From Candidatus Gastranaerophilales bacterium (GTDB lineage: Bacteria > Cyanobacteriota > Vampirovibrionia > Gastranaerophilales > Gastranaerophilaceae): 64,000 nt of DNA. A program made the translations under genes and the position numbers. Positions 34,118 through 43,728 of the stretch are shown one piece after another. How positions within the stretch are numbered: the first letter of the stretch is position 1; each line of letters opens with the position of its first letter. Below the pieces are notes generated by a model. The model was not told the origin of the DNA, made no database searches, and saw only the letters and a program-made list of their open reading frames with translations. Location of the stretch: positions 1 through 64,000 of the forward strand of contig CAJULX010000006.1 of assembly GCA_910587245.1 (NCBI GenBank), given 5' to 3'.

Positions 34118-35145
34118 GCAAGTTCTTCTTTTTTATCATCTTTGGGGCTAAGTGTACGCTTTTTGCGGTATAACATATCGCAGAAAGCTTCCAGTCTTGT
34201 AACAAAACCTGCTTCGCCGGTGTGCTCATCTATTGTTAAGTTAAGTAAAGGTTTGTTGAAATTCTTTGCTTTTCTTTTAATATCTTCAATCATTAATGAA
34301 TCAGGCCCGCAGCCAAAAGCGGTAATAGTTATAAGCCCGTCTATAGAATCTTTTTTTAAATAATGTCCTGCGGCTCCTGTCATCTCGAGCTGATTTGCCC
34401 AGTACATTTCAGTTTCAAGAGTATTGATGCCGTCTTTTAATTCTTCATCGGTTAATTGAAGCGCACTGAATACATTTACGCCAAGGTCTTTTAACTTTTT
34501 AAATACATCCATGCACACTCTTTTATCGTAGATGTTATATCCATGCGCTACAAGCGCCACATTAATACCTTTATCTTTATTATCATTTGAATTTATAACA
34601 ACTTTGCCGTCTTTTGCATTTTTCAATGCTTCATCAAAAGTTAAATTGTGCTGCATCATTACTCTGAAATTGTTATGAAGCACAAAACCCGCTTTTAAGG
34701 CGGTTCTTATTTCTTCTTCATCGTTTATGCCGAAAGGTTTAACAGCCTGTTTTAAAAATTCAAATAATCCGAGGTTTTTTTCCGATTTATCAAGAGTGGC
34801 TTCAATTAAATTATATTCTCCTTTGACAACGTTTCTTATTAAATCGGGAAGTCCTCTTATTTTGGAACAGTTGTATATTTTAGGCGCCACCGATTGAATG
34901 GACGGTACAAAAATATTTTTTACTCCTTTTTCAAGCAGATTTAAAACATGCCCTACATAAACCTTGATAGGCAGGCATGTTTCGGTTACAACAAGACCCG
35001 CGCCTTCCACCAGTGTTTTTTTGGTTGTGGGATTTGATAATATAATTTCAAAACCGAGCTTTGTAAAAAATCCGTATAAAAAGGGAAAATAATTATAATA
35101 AGTTAATGCTCTGGGCATTCCCAGTACTTTTTCTTTTATGACCAT
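34093..35145 (-). CDS. Acyl-CoA dehydratase activase-related protein (DUF2229-like)
   Basis: The N-terminal sequence (VLGMPRALTYYNYFPFLYGFF, then SNPTTKKTLVEG and TETCLPIKVYVGHV) and the later FGCGPDSLM and TIDEHTGEAG segments match the DUF2229 family linked to 2-hydroxyacyl-CoA dehydratase activases. Members have conserved Cys and may carry an iron-sulfur cluster. The protein is 350 aa. The usual ATPase activase half and the dehydratase subunits are not nearby, so the substrate is unknown. AAGGATAAGCT precedes the ATG. Confidence 0.8.
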   Translation of the reverse strand: MVIKEKVLGMPRALTYYNYFPFLYGFFTKLGFEIILSNPTTKKTLVEGAGLVVTETCLPIKVYVGHVLNLLEKGVKNIFVPSIQSVAPKIYNCSKIRGLPDLIRNVVKGEYNLIEATLDKSEKNLGLFEFLKQAVKPFGINDEEEIRTALKAGFVLHNNFRVMMQHNLTFDEALKNAKDGKVVINSNDNKDKGINVALVAHGYNIYDKRVCMDVFKKLKDLGVNVFSALQLTDEELKDGINTLETEMYWANQLEMTGAAGHYLKKDSIDGLITITAFGCGPDSLMIEDIKRKAKNFNKPLLNLTIDEHTGEAGFVTRLEAFCDMLYRKKRTLSPKDDKKEELAYSSSISS

Positions 35146-35320
35146 AGCTTATCCTTTATCCTTTAAAGATACCTAAATAATACTTTAAACAACAAAAATT
35201 TGCACATAAATTGCACATAGTGCTTATAAAATTTTTACTTAAAAAACCTTAATAAATTTTTCTTAATTTATGCAATATTTTCAAATTCAGGGTTTTATTA
35301 TTAATAAGTAAAGTTTTCTT

Positions 35321-38300
35321 ATGAGTAATTATATTAATAATCAGCCGTATATTTTACCCCAGGGGGCTCAGGGAGCTTATGGCACCCCCGTATCATACAT
35401 GCCTGCAAATACGGGTTATCCTGTAAGTAATCCTTATGTTCAGCCTGCAGGTTATTATTATGCACAGACTCCTCAGAATAATTCAACTAACCCTGCTTTG
35501 GGGCTTTATAATAACGTTGTTAATCCCAACCTGCCTGTTTCTTATACACCGCTTGGTGTTCAAAAAACTCCGTACGGTGATGATATTCACCTTTATATGC
35601 TTCAAAACGGGCAAAAGGTTGCCATTATGCCAAAAAAAGGTTCTACAATTGTTAAAACCTTTGTAAATTCAGGCTCAATGAATGAAACTGACCCCATAAG
35701 AGGTATAAGTCACTTTATTGAACACAACCTTTTTAACGGCAGTGAAAATCTTGCGCCTGGGCAGTTTTTCAAAGAAGTGGCAAAAATGGGTTCATCTACA
35801 AATGCTTCAACGGATTATGCACAGACGGATTATTATATTGAATCAGCCTTAATGTCTGATGAAGATTTGCAAAAAACAATTGAAATGCACGCTGATATGA
35901 TAGCGCGCCCGCTTTTCCCCGCGGATATGATAGAAAAAGAAAAAGGTCCCGTTACATCTGAAATAAGCATGGTGAATGACAGTATGATAACGGTTGCCGC
36001 AAATGATGTTATAAGAAATCTTTTTCAGATTAAATCAAATTCAAGCAACCTTGTAGCAGGTTCAATTTCTACGGTAAATTCTCTTGATAAACAAAAAGTA
36101 ACCGATTATTACCAAAGACACTACACTCCTGACAACCTTACAACGGTTGTTGTGGGTGATGTTGACCCTGTAAAGACAATGGATTTAATTTCTAAAAACT
36201 TTACGCAAAAAGCTGTGCCTAATTCTTCACAGCTTAGAACAACGGAAACATTGACACCTATAAATTCTTCCGTTCGTGCGGATTATAAATCCCCGACGGA
36301 TAATTTTACATCGGTGCTTGCAGCTTTTGCGGGGCCTGTGGCAGGTGATTTTAAATCAAATATTGCAACATCTGCTCTCGGTTGTCTTTTAACGGGAAGT
36401 GTTAATTCAAGGCTTACAACAGCATTAGAGCCTCTTAATGCGTATGCTGATTATCAAATGCAAAAAGTAGGCTTAAAACCTGAAGACCCTCAGGCATTTT
36501 TATTTCAGATAATTGCCCCGCCAAGAAAAGAGCAGGAGGCACTTGACGCTTTTTATTCAACAATTGAAGACTTGAGCGTGAATCCGCCTACGGAGCGAGA
36601 AATGCAGGTTGTTAAAAATAATCTGTTAAAATCTGCCGCAATTTTATTTCAAAACTCATCCTCAATTTGCGATACTATTGGTACAAGCTTGATAGACGGA
36701 GATTTTAATTCAATTTCCGATTATAAAAATGCTATTAACGCACTGACTCCTTATGATATTCAAACGGCGGCAAAGAATTTTGTGGATTTAAACAGAGTTT
36801 CGATTGCCGTAGTACATCCTATGGATGTTTCGCAAAAAGATATTATGGCAAATTATCAAAGAAGCAAATATTCTCTTCAAGCTTATAATGAAAGAAATGC
36901 AGTGCGGAATAATCCCGCAAAAACCTACAATGCCATAAATAAAACCCCGAATTCAAATAATATTGCAGCTTCCCAAATATCTTTCGGTTCAAAACAAATA
37001 ACAACAACAGATGTCAAAGAGGCGATTTTGCCCGATAATACACATGTGGTTTTAAATGATTATCCGACAGAACCCTGTTATTTACAATGGGTTTTGACAT
37101 CTAAAACATCAGTACCGAAAAATCCTGCAACTTCTTATGTTTTAACGGAACTTTTAAATAACGGTACAAAGACAAAAAGCAGAGATGATTTTATAGCTGA
37201 TGCCGAATTGAACGGTATATCTTTTGCCGCAGATGCTAACGGTTTTCAAATTACATTAAGCGCCGATTGTCTTGAAGACGGTGTGCCGAATGCTATAAAT
37301 ACAATGAAAGATGCACTTTTTAATCCGCGTTTTACCGAAGAAGATTTTCAAAAAGTGAAGAATGATTTAATTGCGCTTATCTCTTCTTTAAATAAAGATA
37401 CATCAGACAGCATACTCGGTGAATTATTCGGTGACTATTTTGCAAAACCTGAAATAATTCTTGCAGGTCTTCAAACATTAACTTTAAATGATGTAATTGA
37501 ACATTATAACAGCATGATGCAAAATTCAACTTCCGCTTTTGTTGCAAGTGCTCCTTTTAAAAATAATGAACTGCTTGAAAAACAGGTATTTTCTTCCGTT
37601 AATACAAACGGTATGAAATTCCAAAAATTAATTCCTGCTTATGTACCTATTTATAATCGTTTTCAGGCAAATACAACTTCAAAAGTGCTGGTAGATACCG
37701 AAGAAAGAAATCAGGCACAGATTGATAAAACTTATTCTTTTAAAATGAGCGGTAACATTCAGGATGAAGTAAAATTTGAGCTTTTAAATACAATTCTTGG
37801 CGGCTCGCCTTCTTCAAGGCTTTTTCAGGATTTAAGGGAAAAGCAGAAACTTGCCTACCGTGTTTCAAGTTCTGTTCAGTCTTTTGAAGATACAGGCGTT
37901 TTAACGCTTTCAATCCTGTCTACAACTGATGATAAAAAGCAAAATGATGTAAAATATGATAATCTTCAAAAATCTCTGGATGGTTTTGAAGCCCACGCGC
38001 AAAAACTCATGAATGAACCTGTGACGGAAGAAGAGCTTGAAAGCGCCAAAATGCTTTTAAAACAAAAATACGCAAGGCAAACCGAACTTCCTTATTCAAA
38101 AACGGCACTTCTTGCAATGAATATTAATCAGCCTTACGGAATTAAAAGAATGGATGAATACGTAAAGGCCATCGACAGAATGACTGCTGCCGATATTCAG
38201 GCAGCGGCGCGCCATGTATTCTCAAATAAACCTGTTTATGCAATTCTTGCAAGTGAAGACACCGTTAACAACCAGATGTCTTATCTTTCAACACTCGGAC

Positions 38301-38335
38301 AGGTATCATATTCAGGACAGCAAAAAGCAGCCTGA
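35321..38335 (+). CDS. Double-domain M16 family zinc metallopeptidase, 1004 aa
   Basis: A Gln/Tyr/Pro/Asn-rich N-terminal stretch (about 1-75) precedes two M16 (pitrilysin/MPP-like) halves. The first half has the inverted zinc motif HFIEH (H131, E134, H135) and a third ligand Glu in VTSEI near 214. The second half (about 565-1000) has the M16 fold pattern, including GGSPSSRLFQDLREKQKLAY, without a zinc motif, as expected of the inactive partner. In many bacteria the two halves are separate adjacent genes. There is no clear signal peptide and no clear Shine-Dalgarno sequence before the ATG. Confidence 0.9.
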   Translation: MSNYINNQPYILPQGAQGAYGTPVSYMPANTGYPVSNPYVQPAGYYYAQTPQNNSTNPALGLYNNVVNPNLPVSYTPLGVQKTPYGDDIHLYMLQNGQKVAIMPKKGSTIVKTFVNSGSMNETDPIRGISHFIEHNLFNGSENLAPGQFFKEVAKMGSSTNASTDYAQTDYYIESALMSDEDLQKTIEMHADMIARPLFPADMIEKEKGPVTSEISMVNDSMITVAANDVIRNLFQIKSNSSNLVAGSISTVNSLDKQKVTDYYQRHYTPDNLTTVVVGDVDPVKTMDLISKNFTQKAVPNSSQLRTTETLTPINSSVRADYKSPTDNFTSVLAAFAGPVAGDFKSNIATSALGCLLTGSVNSRLTTALEPLNAYADYQMQKVGLKPEDPQAFLFQIIAPPRKEQEALDAFYSTIEDLSVNPPTEREMQVVKNNLLKSAAILFQNSSSICDTIGTSLIDGDFNSISDYKNAINALTPYDIQTAAKNFVDLNRVSIAVVHPMDVSQKDIMANYQRSKYSLQAYNERNAVRNNPAKTYNAINKTPNSNNIAASQISFGSKQITTTDVKEAILPDNTHVVLNDYPTEPCYLQWVLTSKTSVPKNPATSYVLTELLNNGTKTKSRDDFIADAELNGISFAADANGFQITLSADCLEDGVPNAINTMKDALFNPRFTEEDFQKVKNDLIALISSLNKDTSDSILGELFGDYFAKPEIILAGLQTLTLNDVIEHYNSMMQNSTSAFVASAPFKNNELLEKQVFSSVNTNGMKFQKLIPAYVPIYNRFQANTTSKVLVDTEERNQAQIDKTYSFKMSGNIQDEVKFELLNTILGGSPSSRLFQDLREKQKLAYRVSSSVQSFEDTGVLTLSILSTTDDKKQNDVKYDNLQKSLDGFEAHAQKLMNEPVTEEELESAKMLLKQKYARQTELPYSKTALLAMNINQPYGIKRMDEYVKAIDRMTAADIQAAARHVFSNKPVYAILASEDTVNNQMSYLSTLGQVSYSGQQKAA

Positions 38336-38340
38336 ATACC

Positions 38341-41300
38341 TTATTGAACCGATTGCGAGTTTGTCTCGCCGCTTGTGCTGTTATCCATCTGGAATTTTAA
38401 TGATTTAATTGACTTGGGACTGGTTATAAGTCCGTTTATTATAACCTGAAAGTTCTTTGTATTTTCGCTTTCATTTGTTGAAAGGGCGGGAATATTTGAT
38501 ATATCTGCCGCAGGAATGTTTCCAAACAGCGGATTGATTTTTTCCTGCACCATGGATGTTACAATCTGCCCTGCGGTTTTGGGCTGTGCGGATTCTGTGC
38601 CGTCAGTTGTATTTTCATCCGACACCCCTGTTTTTGCATTTTTAATTCCGCCTAAAATTGCAAGACCTGCCTGAACTGCTTTATTTTCACCATATTTTTC
38701 GGTCAGCGTGTCTACGGCTTTATTAATTGTCTTTTCTGCGGCTGCTGTGGCTTTTTCTACAGTGCTTTGAAGTTTATTTGTACCTAAATTGCCAAGCGCG
38801 CTTGCAACTTTTGAAGAAACTTTGCCCGTTATTTTTAAATTTGCATAGTTGTTTAAAAGATTATAGGTGCCGTTTGCGGTAAGGCTCATATTCGGCCCCT
38901 GCGATTTAAAACTTGAAACGCTTGCTACACCGCTATTAAAATTCAAAAGCCCGTCAATGTTTTTAAATTCCTGTGTATTAAATGAGTTTACTTTTGCGGT
39001 TACGGTATTTAAAATTGAGCTGAATGTGCTTAGATTTAAAACATTTGCAGCGTTTATAAATCTGCCAAAGCTTATGCTTTCGCCGTATTCGCCGTCACGC
39101 ACTTCGAATTTAACGGTTCCGTTTAATGTTCTTATCTGTTCTTCAAGGGTTGCACCAGATAGAGTTAATTTTGCATTTCCCTGTAATGTACCGCTTTTAA
39201 CTAAGTCTACCCCCGTAAATTGTTTTGCGGCTTCCTTTAGAGAAATATTTTCCGCACCCATATCCACGGCTATTTTTCCGTTCATAACGTTGTAGGATAT
39301 ATTTCCGTTTGCGGTTCCTTGTGCAAAAACAGCATTTAAATTATTTAAATAATAAACATTATCCGTAAGTTTATGGTCATAATTGATATTTTCAATAATC
39401 AAACCGCCTGATTTCAGCTTTGCAATCTTTGCCCCGCCGTTTTTTATAATAACCCCTAAATCCGCAGGAGCAGAATTGTTGGAGGTATTGTTTGAAGACG
39501 GTGCAGGTGCGGGCATAGATTTCATAACCTTATCCGCAAGTGCAATCAAGGCATCAGTATCTATATAACCTGAATTATAGTTTAAGCTGTTTATAACAAC
39601 TCCTTTTAGGAAATTTGTTGAAATATCCGCATCTCCTGAGAAATCGGAATTTGCAACAATGATATTATTTGCTTTTGCCGTAATTATATTTTTATTAAAA
39701 TTCAAAGCTAACGCTTCAAGTGTCAGCCCTAAATCGGGATATTTTAAGGTATCAATATTTGCATATCCTGTAATATCGGGTGAAAAAGCTTTTCCCTGAA
39801 GGGTTATATCCCCGATGGCATTTAAGCTTGTATCAAGCAATGGCGGGATAATAATATTTATTTTATTTGGAATATTAATATTTAAATTTGAAAGTACAGG
39901 CTCGGGTGCGTAAATATTTTTTATCTGGCCTTTTACCGTTATAAGTTTTCCCTGCGGTGATTTTGCATTTATTTCAATTAAATCTAAAATATCGTTTTTC
40001 AGTGCCATATCAAGGTTTATGATATTTTCTTGACCTGTTGCGGCGGGTATATTTATTATACTTATGTAATTTGAAGCATTCGTTTTTAGATTACCCGTTA
40101 TTTTTATGTTTTCAATTCCGCCTGATATCAGGGCTTCATAAGGCATTAACCCTTTATGTGTAATACCTGTGCGCATTTCTTTCGGGATAAAAGCATAAAT
40201 TGTATTTGGGTGAACATTTCCGTTAATTTTTATATTTAACTCGGGAGATTTCATATAGTTATTTATGCCGCCCGATACATTAACCGATGTTCCTTCAAGA
40301 AGTGCCGAAGCAGGCTCAATTGCAATATTTGTCATATCTGCGGTAATTTTTACATTCGGCGCACTGAAATTAATTTTGGGTTCATCCATTGAAGCTTTTA
40401 TATTTGAAATCGTTATGGAAGCGTCTATATCATCTTTGTTTTTCGGCCTTGCAACAATATTGATATCATCAATGCTGATTGGCATTTTGGCACTTTTTAC
40501 AAGCATTTTAAAATTGTTCAAATTAATATCGGCTTTTGGTTTAATATTTTTAAAATCCCCGATAACATTCAACGCTATGGTTAAAGCACCGTCTTTAAAA
40601 TCAAAATCCGCTATGTCTTTTTTATTTACAAGTTTAAATTCGCTTGCTAAATTAACCAAATCCTTTATTTTTAAGGGGTCGGATTTTACGGTTAAATTAA
40701 TATCGGCGTTTTGTGCAATTTCGCCTTTAACATCAAATTTTGCACCGTTTACAAATGCGCTTGTATCCTTGATAGATAAAGTATTATCGGAAAAATCAAG
40801 AAATGCTTTCATTTGACTTACGATAAAACCTGCTTTTGGATACGCGATATTACCGTCTGTAAGTCTGAATTCGCCGTTTGATTCTATTGTTTTAAAATCG
40901 GTTTTTAGATTAAAATCACCCTTAATGTAGCCTGATGCTGTCATATTTTTCATATCATTTTCAATGCAGCAAATGTTTAAAACGGCGCCAATCAGGTCTT
41001 TTAAGCTCTTTAATGTAATTTTTTCCGTATTTAAATTTAAATCAAGCTTAGATTTTTTTCCTGTTGTAACACTGCTTTTTGTTTGTAAAAACTCTTTATC
41101 GGAAACGTATGCTTTTGAATCTAAATTTATCACTCTGTCTTTAAAATTTAAATTTACATAGCTTTCAGGAAGCTGAATATTACTTAATTTCAGGCTGAAT
41201 TTTTCAATGTTGATATCTCCGTTTGCCTTGAAATCTTCAATGTTTTTAATATTTAAATGCGCAAAAATATTTGTTCTTAAATTAAAATCTTCGAGAGTTT

Positions 41301-42111
41301 TAAACGGGTTAAAATTAAGTTCAAATTCAGGCATTTCGGCGGCATTATCCTGCTTTGGAGAGGATGTTTCCGCAATTTTCGGCAGTTTTGTCTTAATATC
41401 TATGTCAAAATCAGCAAAATGAACATCCGTATCTTCAATTCCCGTAAAACCTTCCGTTTTAACTCTTAAAAGGCCTTGAAGAGATTTCATTGTTAATATT
41501 GAATTATTTAATTGTGTAAGATAAGTTTTGTTGACATTTTCATCTTTTAAATGCAGTGCAATTTTACCTGCTTTAATGTTGATATTTTTTATTTCAACAG
41601 GAAAATTGAAATCCGCTTCCTCCTTTTTTATAGCGGCTTCATCATCAGGGGTTGTATTTTTAATAATATTATCAACATATTCCATTACCGTATATTTTTT
41701 ATTTTTGTTGAAAACCAGATATGCATCAAGTTCATCTGCCTTGATGTTATCCAAATTTATATGCCCTATTAAAATTGAGGGCAGATTGATTTCAATTTCA
41801 GGTTTTTTTAAAGAAGCTAAAGGAGTATTGTCTTTGTAATTTAAATTTACGCCGTCCGCTTTAACTTTTACCCCGAGTTTCAGTGTTGTCGATATTTTGG
41901 GCTTTTCCACGGAAAGTTTAAAGCCGCTGAGTTTTTCAACCTCGCTGCTTATCACGGGCATAAATTTATTAAGGTCTATAAAATGCGGTATAATTAAAAA
42001 TGCAAGGTACAATGCCGCAATAACAGAACCTGTAATTATCCCTGCTTTTTTAAATGTTTTTAATTTTTCAGGGTCTATATTGTTTAGAAAATTTTTAAAA
42101 TCTATATTCAC
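38341..42111 (-). CDS. AsmA-family envelope protein, 1256 aa
   Basis: One N-terminal membrane span (about residues 22-43) anchors a long, beta-rich periplasmic protein. The C-terminal third carries an AsmA-type segment with LSGATLEEQIRTLNGTVKF and a following GRFINAANVLNLSTF. AsmA/TamB/YhdP-class proteins form long grooves that carry phospholipids between membranes or help outer-membrane assembly. The gene follows the ExbD genes by 39 nt on the same strand, so it is probably in the TonB-like/Exb operon. It ends 5 nt from the convergent M16 peptidase gene. The exact cargo is unknown. Confidence 0.85.
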   Translation of the reverse strand: MNIDFKNFLNNIDPEKLKTFKKAGIITGSVIAALYLAFLIIPHFIDLNKFMPVISSEVEKLSGFKLSVEKPKISTTLKLGVKVKADGVNLNYKDNTPLASLKKPEIEINLPSILIGHINLDNIKADELDAYLVFNKNKKYTVMEYVDNIIKNTTPDDEAAIKKEEADFNFPVEIKNINIKAGKIALHLKDENVNKTYLTQLNNSILTMKSLQGLLRVKTEGFTGIEDTDVHFADFDIDIKTKLPKIAETSSPKQDNAAEMPEFELNFNPFKTLEDFNLRTNIFAHLNIKNIEDFKANGDINIEKFSLKLSNIQLPESYVNLNFKDRVINLDSKAYVSDKEFLQTKSSVTTGKKSKLDLNLNTEKITLKSLKDLIGAVLNICCIENDMKNMTASGYIKGDFNLKTDFKTIESNGEFRLTDGNIAYPKAGFIVSQMKAFLDFSDNTLSIKDTSAFVNGAKFDVKGEIAQNADINLTVKSDPLKIKDLVNLASEFKLVNKKDIADFDFKDGALTIALNVIGDFKNIKPKADINLNNFKMLVKSAKMPISIDDINIVARPKNKDDIDASITISNIKASMDEPKINFSAPNVKITADMTNIAIEPASALLEGTSVNVSGGINNYMKSPELNIKINGNVHPNTIYAFIPKEMRTGITHKGLMPYEALISGGIENIKITGNLKTNASNYISIINIPAATGQENIINLDMALKNDILDLIEINAKSPQGKLITVKGQIKNIYAPEPVLSNLNINIPNKINIIIPPLLDTSLNAIGDITLQGKAFSPDITGYANIDTLKYPDLGLTLEALALNFNKNIITAKANNIIVANSDFSGDADISTNFLKGVVINSLNYNSGYIDTDALIALADKVMKSMPAPAPSSNNTSNNSAPADLGVIIKNGGAKIAKLKSGGLIIENINYDHKLTDNVYYLNNLNAVFAQGTANGNISYNVMNGKIAVDMGAENISLKEAAKQFTGVDLVKSGTLQGNAKLTLSGATLEEQIRTLNGTVKFEVRDGEYGESISFGRFINAANVLNLSTFSSILNTVTAKVNSFNTQEFKNIDGLLNFNSGVASVSSFKSQGPNMSLTANGTYNLLNNYANLKITGKVSSKVASALGNLGTNKLQSTVEKATAAAEKTINKAVDTLTEKYGENKAVQAGLAILGGIKNAKTGVSDENTTDGTESAQPKTAGQIVTSMVQEKINPLFGNIPAADISNIPALSTNESENTKNFQVIINGLITSPKSIKSLKFQMDNSTSGETNSQSVQ

Positions 42112-42150
42112 TTTTTGTTTCTCTCTTCCAAATAGTTTTAAATCGTATTT

Positions 42151-42537
42151 TTAAATTTCTGTTATGGATATACTGTTTATTCCTGTATTCCTTGCCGTAT
42201 CCATAAGTTTTACAACCGCACCATGATCGCTGTTGCCGTCGGCTTGAATCATAAGTCCCGCATTAAATGTTTTAGACTGCTCTTTTAATACTTTTGCAAG
42301 CATTTTTTCAGGCACCTCATCTTCACCTACAATATACCTGTTATCATCCGTTACGGTTACCGTTAAAACCTTGTTTTCATCCGGCATATCATCCGTTTTT
42401 TCAACATATTCGGGGATTGAAAGATTTAATCCCTGCTGGTCAAGCATAGGCGCAATTACCATCATAATAATCAACAATACAAGGAAAATATCCGTTAAAG
42501 GTGTAATATTTATTTCATTAAAGGTTTGTCTTTTCAT
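42151..42537 (-). CDS. exbD: ExbD/TolR family protein (second copy)
   Basis: This is a bitopic inner-membrane protein of a proton-driven ExbBD/TolQR motor, 128 aa. The short cytoplasmic tail and span include the motif NITPLTDIFLVLLIIMMV with the conserved proton-path Asp, followed by a small periplasmic domain. The N-terminal 78 nt of shared sequence are nearly identical at the DNA level to the other exbD copy just upstream, whereas the periplasmic domains differ clearly. AAGGATAA precedes the ATG. Confidence 0.92.
   Translation of the reverse strand: MKRQTFNEINITPLTDIFLVLLIIMMVIAPMLDQQGLNLSIPEYVEKTDDMPDENKVLTVTVTDDNRYIVGEDEVPEKMLAKVLKEQSKTFNAGLMIQADGNSDHGAVVKLMDTARNTGINSISITEI
42449..42526. 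repeat. 78-nt near-identical segment shared by the two exbD genes (copy 1)
   Basis: Positions 42449-42526 and 42915-42992 differ by a single T/C transition (77 of 78 identical by eye). The segment encodes the EINITPLTDIFLVL transmembrane region. Flanking sequences diverge abruptly. Confidence 0.85.
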
Positions 42538-42544
42538 TATTGTA

Positions 42545-43036
42545 TTATCCTTGATTTTCTAAATCTTCCGTATTGTCTTGTCTGAGTTTTTCCTGTTCTT
42601 TTTTAGATAAAGGCTCGCCTGCAACAACCAGTTTTTCAAATCCTGCTGCCTGCGCTGCTCTCATTATTTTCATAATTTCGGAGCTTTTTGCCTGAGTATC
42701 TGCTTTTACAACAACTTCTTTTTTATCATCAGCTGCTGCATTATCTGCAATATAAACAAGCTTTTCGGTTAAAACATCTTCATCATCAACCCTTTCACCG
42801 TTCAGGAAAAATTCCCCTTCTTTTGTTAAAGAAACCGTTGCATTTTTTTCTTCAACCGCAACTCCTGAATTAACTTCGGGCATTTTGATATTGTTATCCA
42901 TTGATTGAAAACTGGGCGCAATTACCATCATAATAATCAACAATACAAGGAAAATATCCGTTAAAGGCGTAATATTTATTTCATTAAAGGTTGAACGTTT
43001 TTCGTCTTCCCCTCTGCCTGTGGTTCTGATTGCCAT
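42545..43036 (-). CDS. exbD: ExbD/TolR family protein (first copy)
   Basis: This is a 163-aa ExbD-type protein with a cytoplasmic N-terminus, one span containing the conserved Asp in PLTDIFLVLLI, and a periplasmic domain ending in a Lys/Glu/Gln-rich tail longer than usual. It is 8 nt upstream of the second exbD and 19 nt downstream of exbB, all on one strand. Two different ExbD proteins with one ExbB are found in some motors, in which they may form a heterodimer inside the ExbB pentamer. Confidence 0.92.
   Translation of the reverse strand: MAIRTTGRGEDEKRSTFNEINITPLTDIFLVLLIIMMVIAPSFQSMDNNIKMPEVNSGVAVEEKNATVSLTKEGEFFLNGERVDDEDVLTEKLVYIADNAAADDKKEVVVKADTQAKSSEIMKIMRAAQAAGFEKLVVAGEPLSKKEQEKLRQDNTEDLENQG
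42915..42992. repeat. 78-nt near-identical segment shared by the two exbD genes (copy 2)
   Basis: This is the second copy of the segment described at 42449-42526, lying 466 bp away in the same orientation with one mismatch. Confidence 0.85.
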
Positions 43037-43055
43037 TTTGTATCCCTTTTAAATT

Positions 43056-43703
43056 TTAGAGTGATAATGACCCTGCATCTGACATTTTTACTTCTTCATC
43101 AGAATCAATAAAACTTAAAAATACAAGCTTGATTAATTTGAAATCTGATTCAAAGCGTGTAACAACACTTTGGAAGTAGTTATATAAAACAACTGCAATA
43201 ATAGCAACGCCAAGACCGAATGCTGTAGCTATAAGGGCGGATGCAATACCTGTTGCAACGGCTGCGGATTGGTTTCCTTGAACGGCTAAATCCTGGAAAG
43301 TATAAAGAATTCTTACAACCGTGCCGAATAACCCTAAGAAAGGAGCAACGCCGCCGATTGTACCTAAAATATTTAACCCCTTTTCAAGTTTTCTTGTAGC
43401 CAGTGAGCTTGAAATGTCATATGCTCTTGAAAAGCCTGATCTTTGTTCGGTATATATCCTTAAGCCTTCATCCACCATTTCGGAAATTATTCCGCCAAGC
43501 TGTACGGAAATTCTTTGTGCTGCACCTATATTGTTTTTTGCAAGCGCTTTTTGAAGACTTTGAATGAATTCGCCTATATTTCTTTCATTTTGCTTATAAT
43601 AAATAATTTTGTTAATTGCAACCGCAACCACCAGAATTGAACATAAGAATATCGGTGTTAAAACGGGCCAATCCATCTTAATTGATTCAAAAAGTAAATC
43701 CAT
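43056..43703 (-). CDS. exbB: ExbB/TolQ/MotA-type proton channel protein
   Basis: This 215-aa inner-membrane protein has an N-terminal span (about 15-32) and two C-terminal spans around GGVAPFLGLFGTVVRILYTF and ATGIASALIATAFGLGVAII, the MotA/TolQ/ExbB signature region. It forms the proton channel with ExbD that drives TonB- or TolA-like proteins. It lies directly between the TonB-like gene and the two exbD genes. AAGGAT precedes the ATG. Confidence 0.94.
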   Translation of the reverse strand: MDLLFESIKMDWPVLTPIFLCSILVVAVAINKIIYYKQNERNIGEFIQSLQKALAKNNIGAAQRISVQLGGIISEMVDEGLRIYTEQRSGFSRAYDISSSLATRKLEKGLNILGTIGGVAPFLGLFGTVVRILYTFQDLAVQGNQSAAVATGIASALIATAFGLGVAIIAVVLYNYFQSVVTRFESDFKLIKLVFLSFIDSDEEVKMSDAGSLSL

Positions 43704-43728
43704 AATTTTATCCTTTATTTTCTAATTA

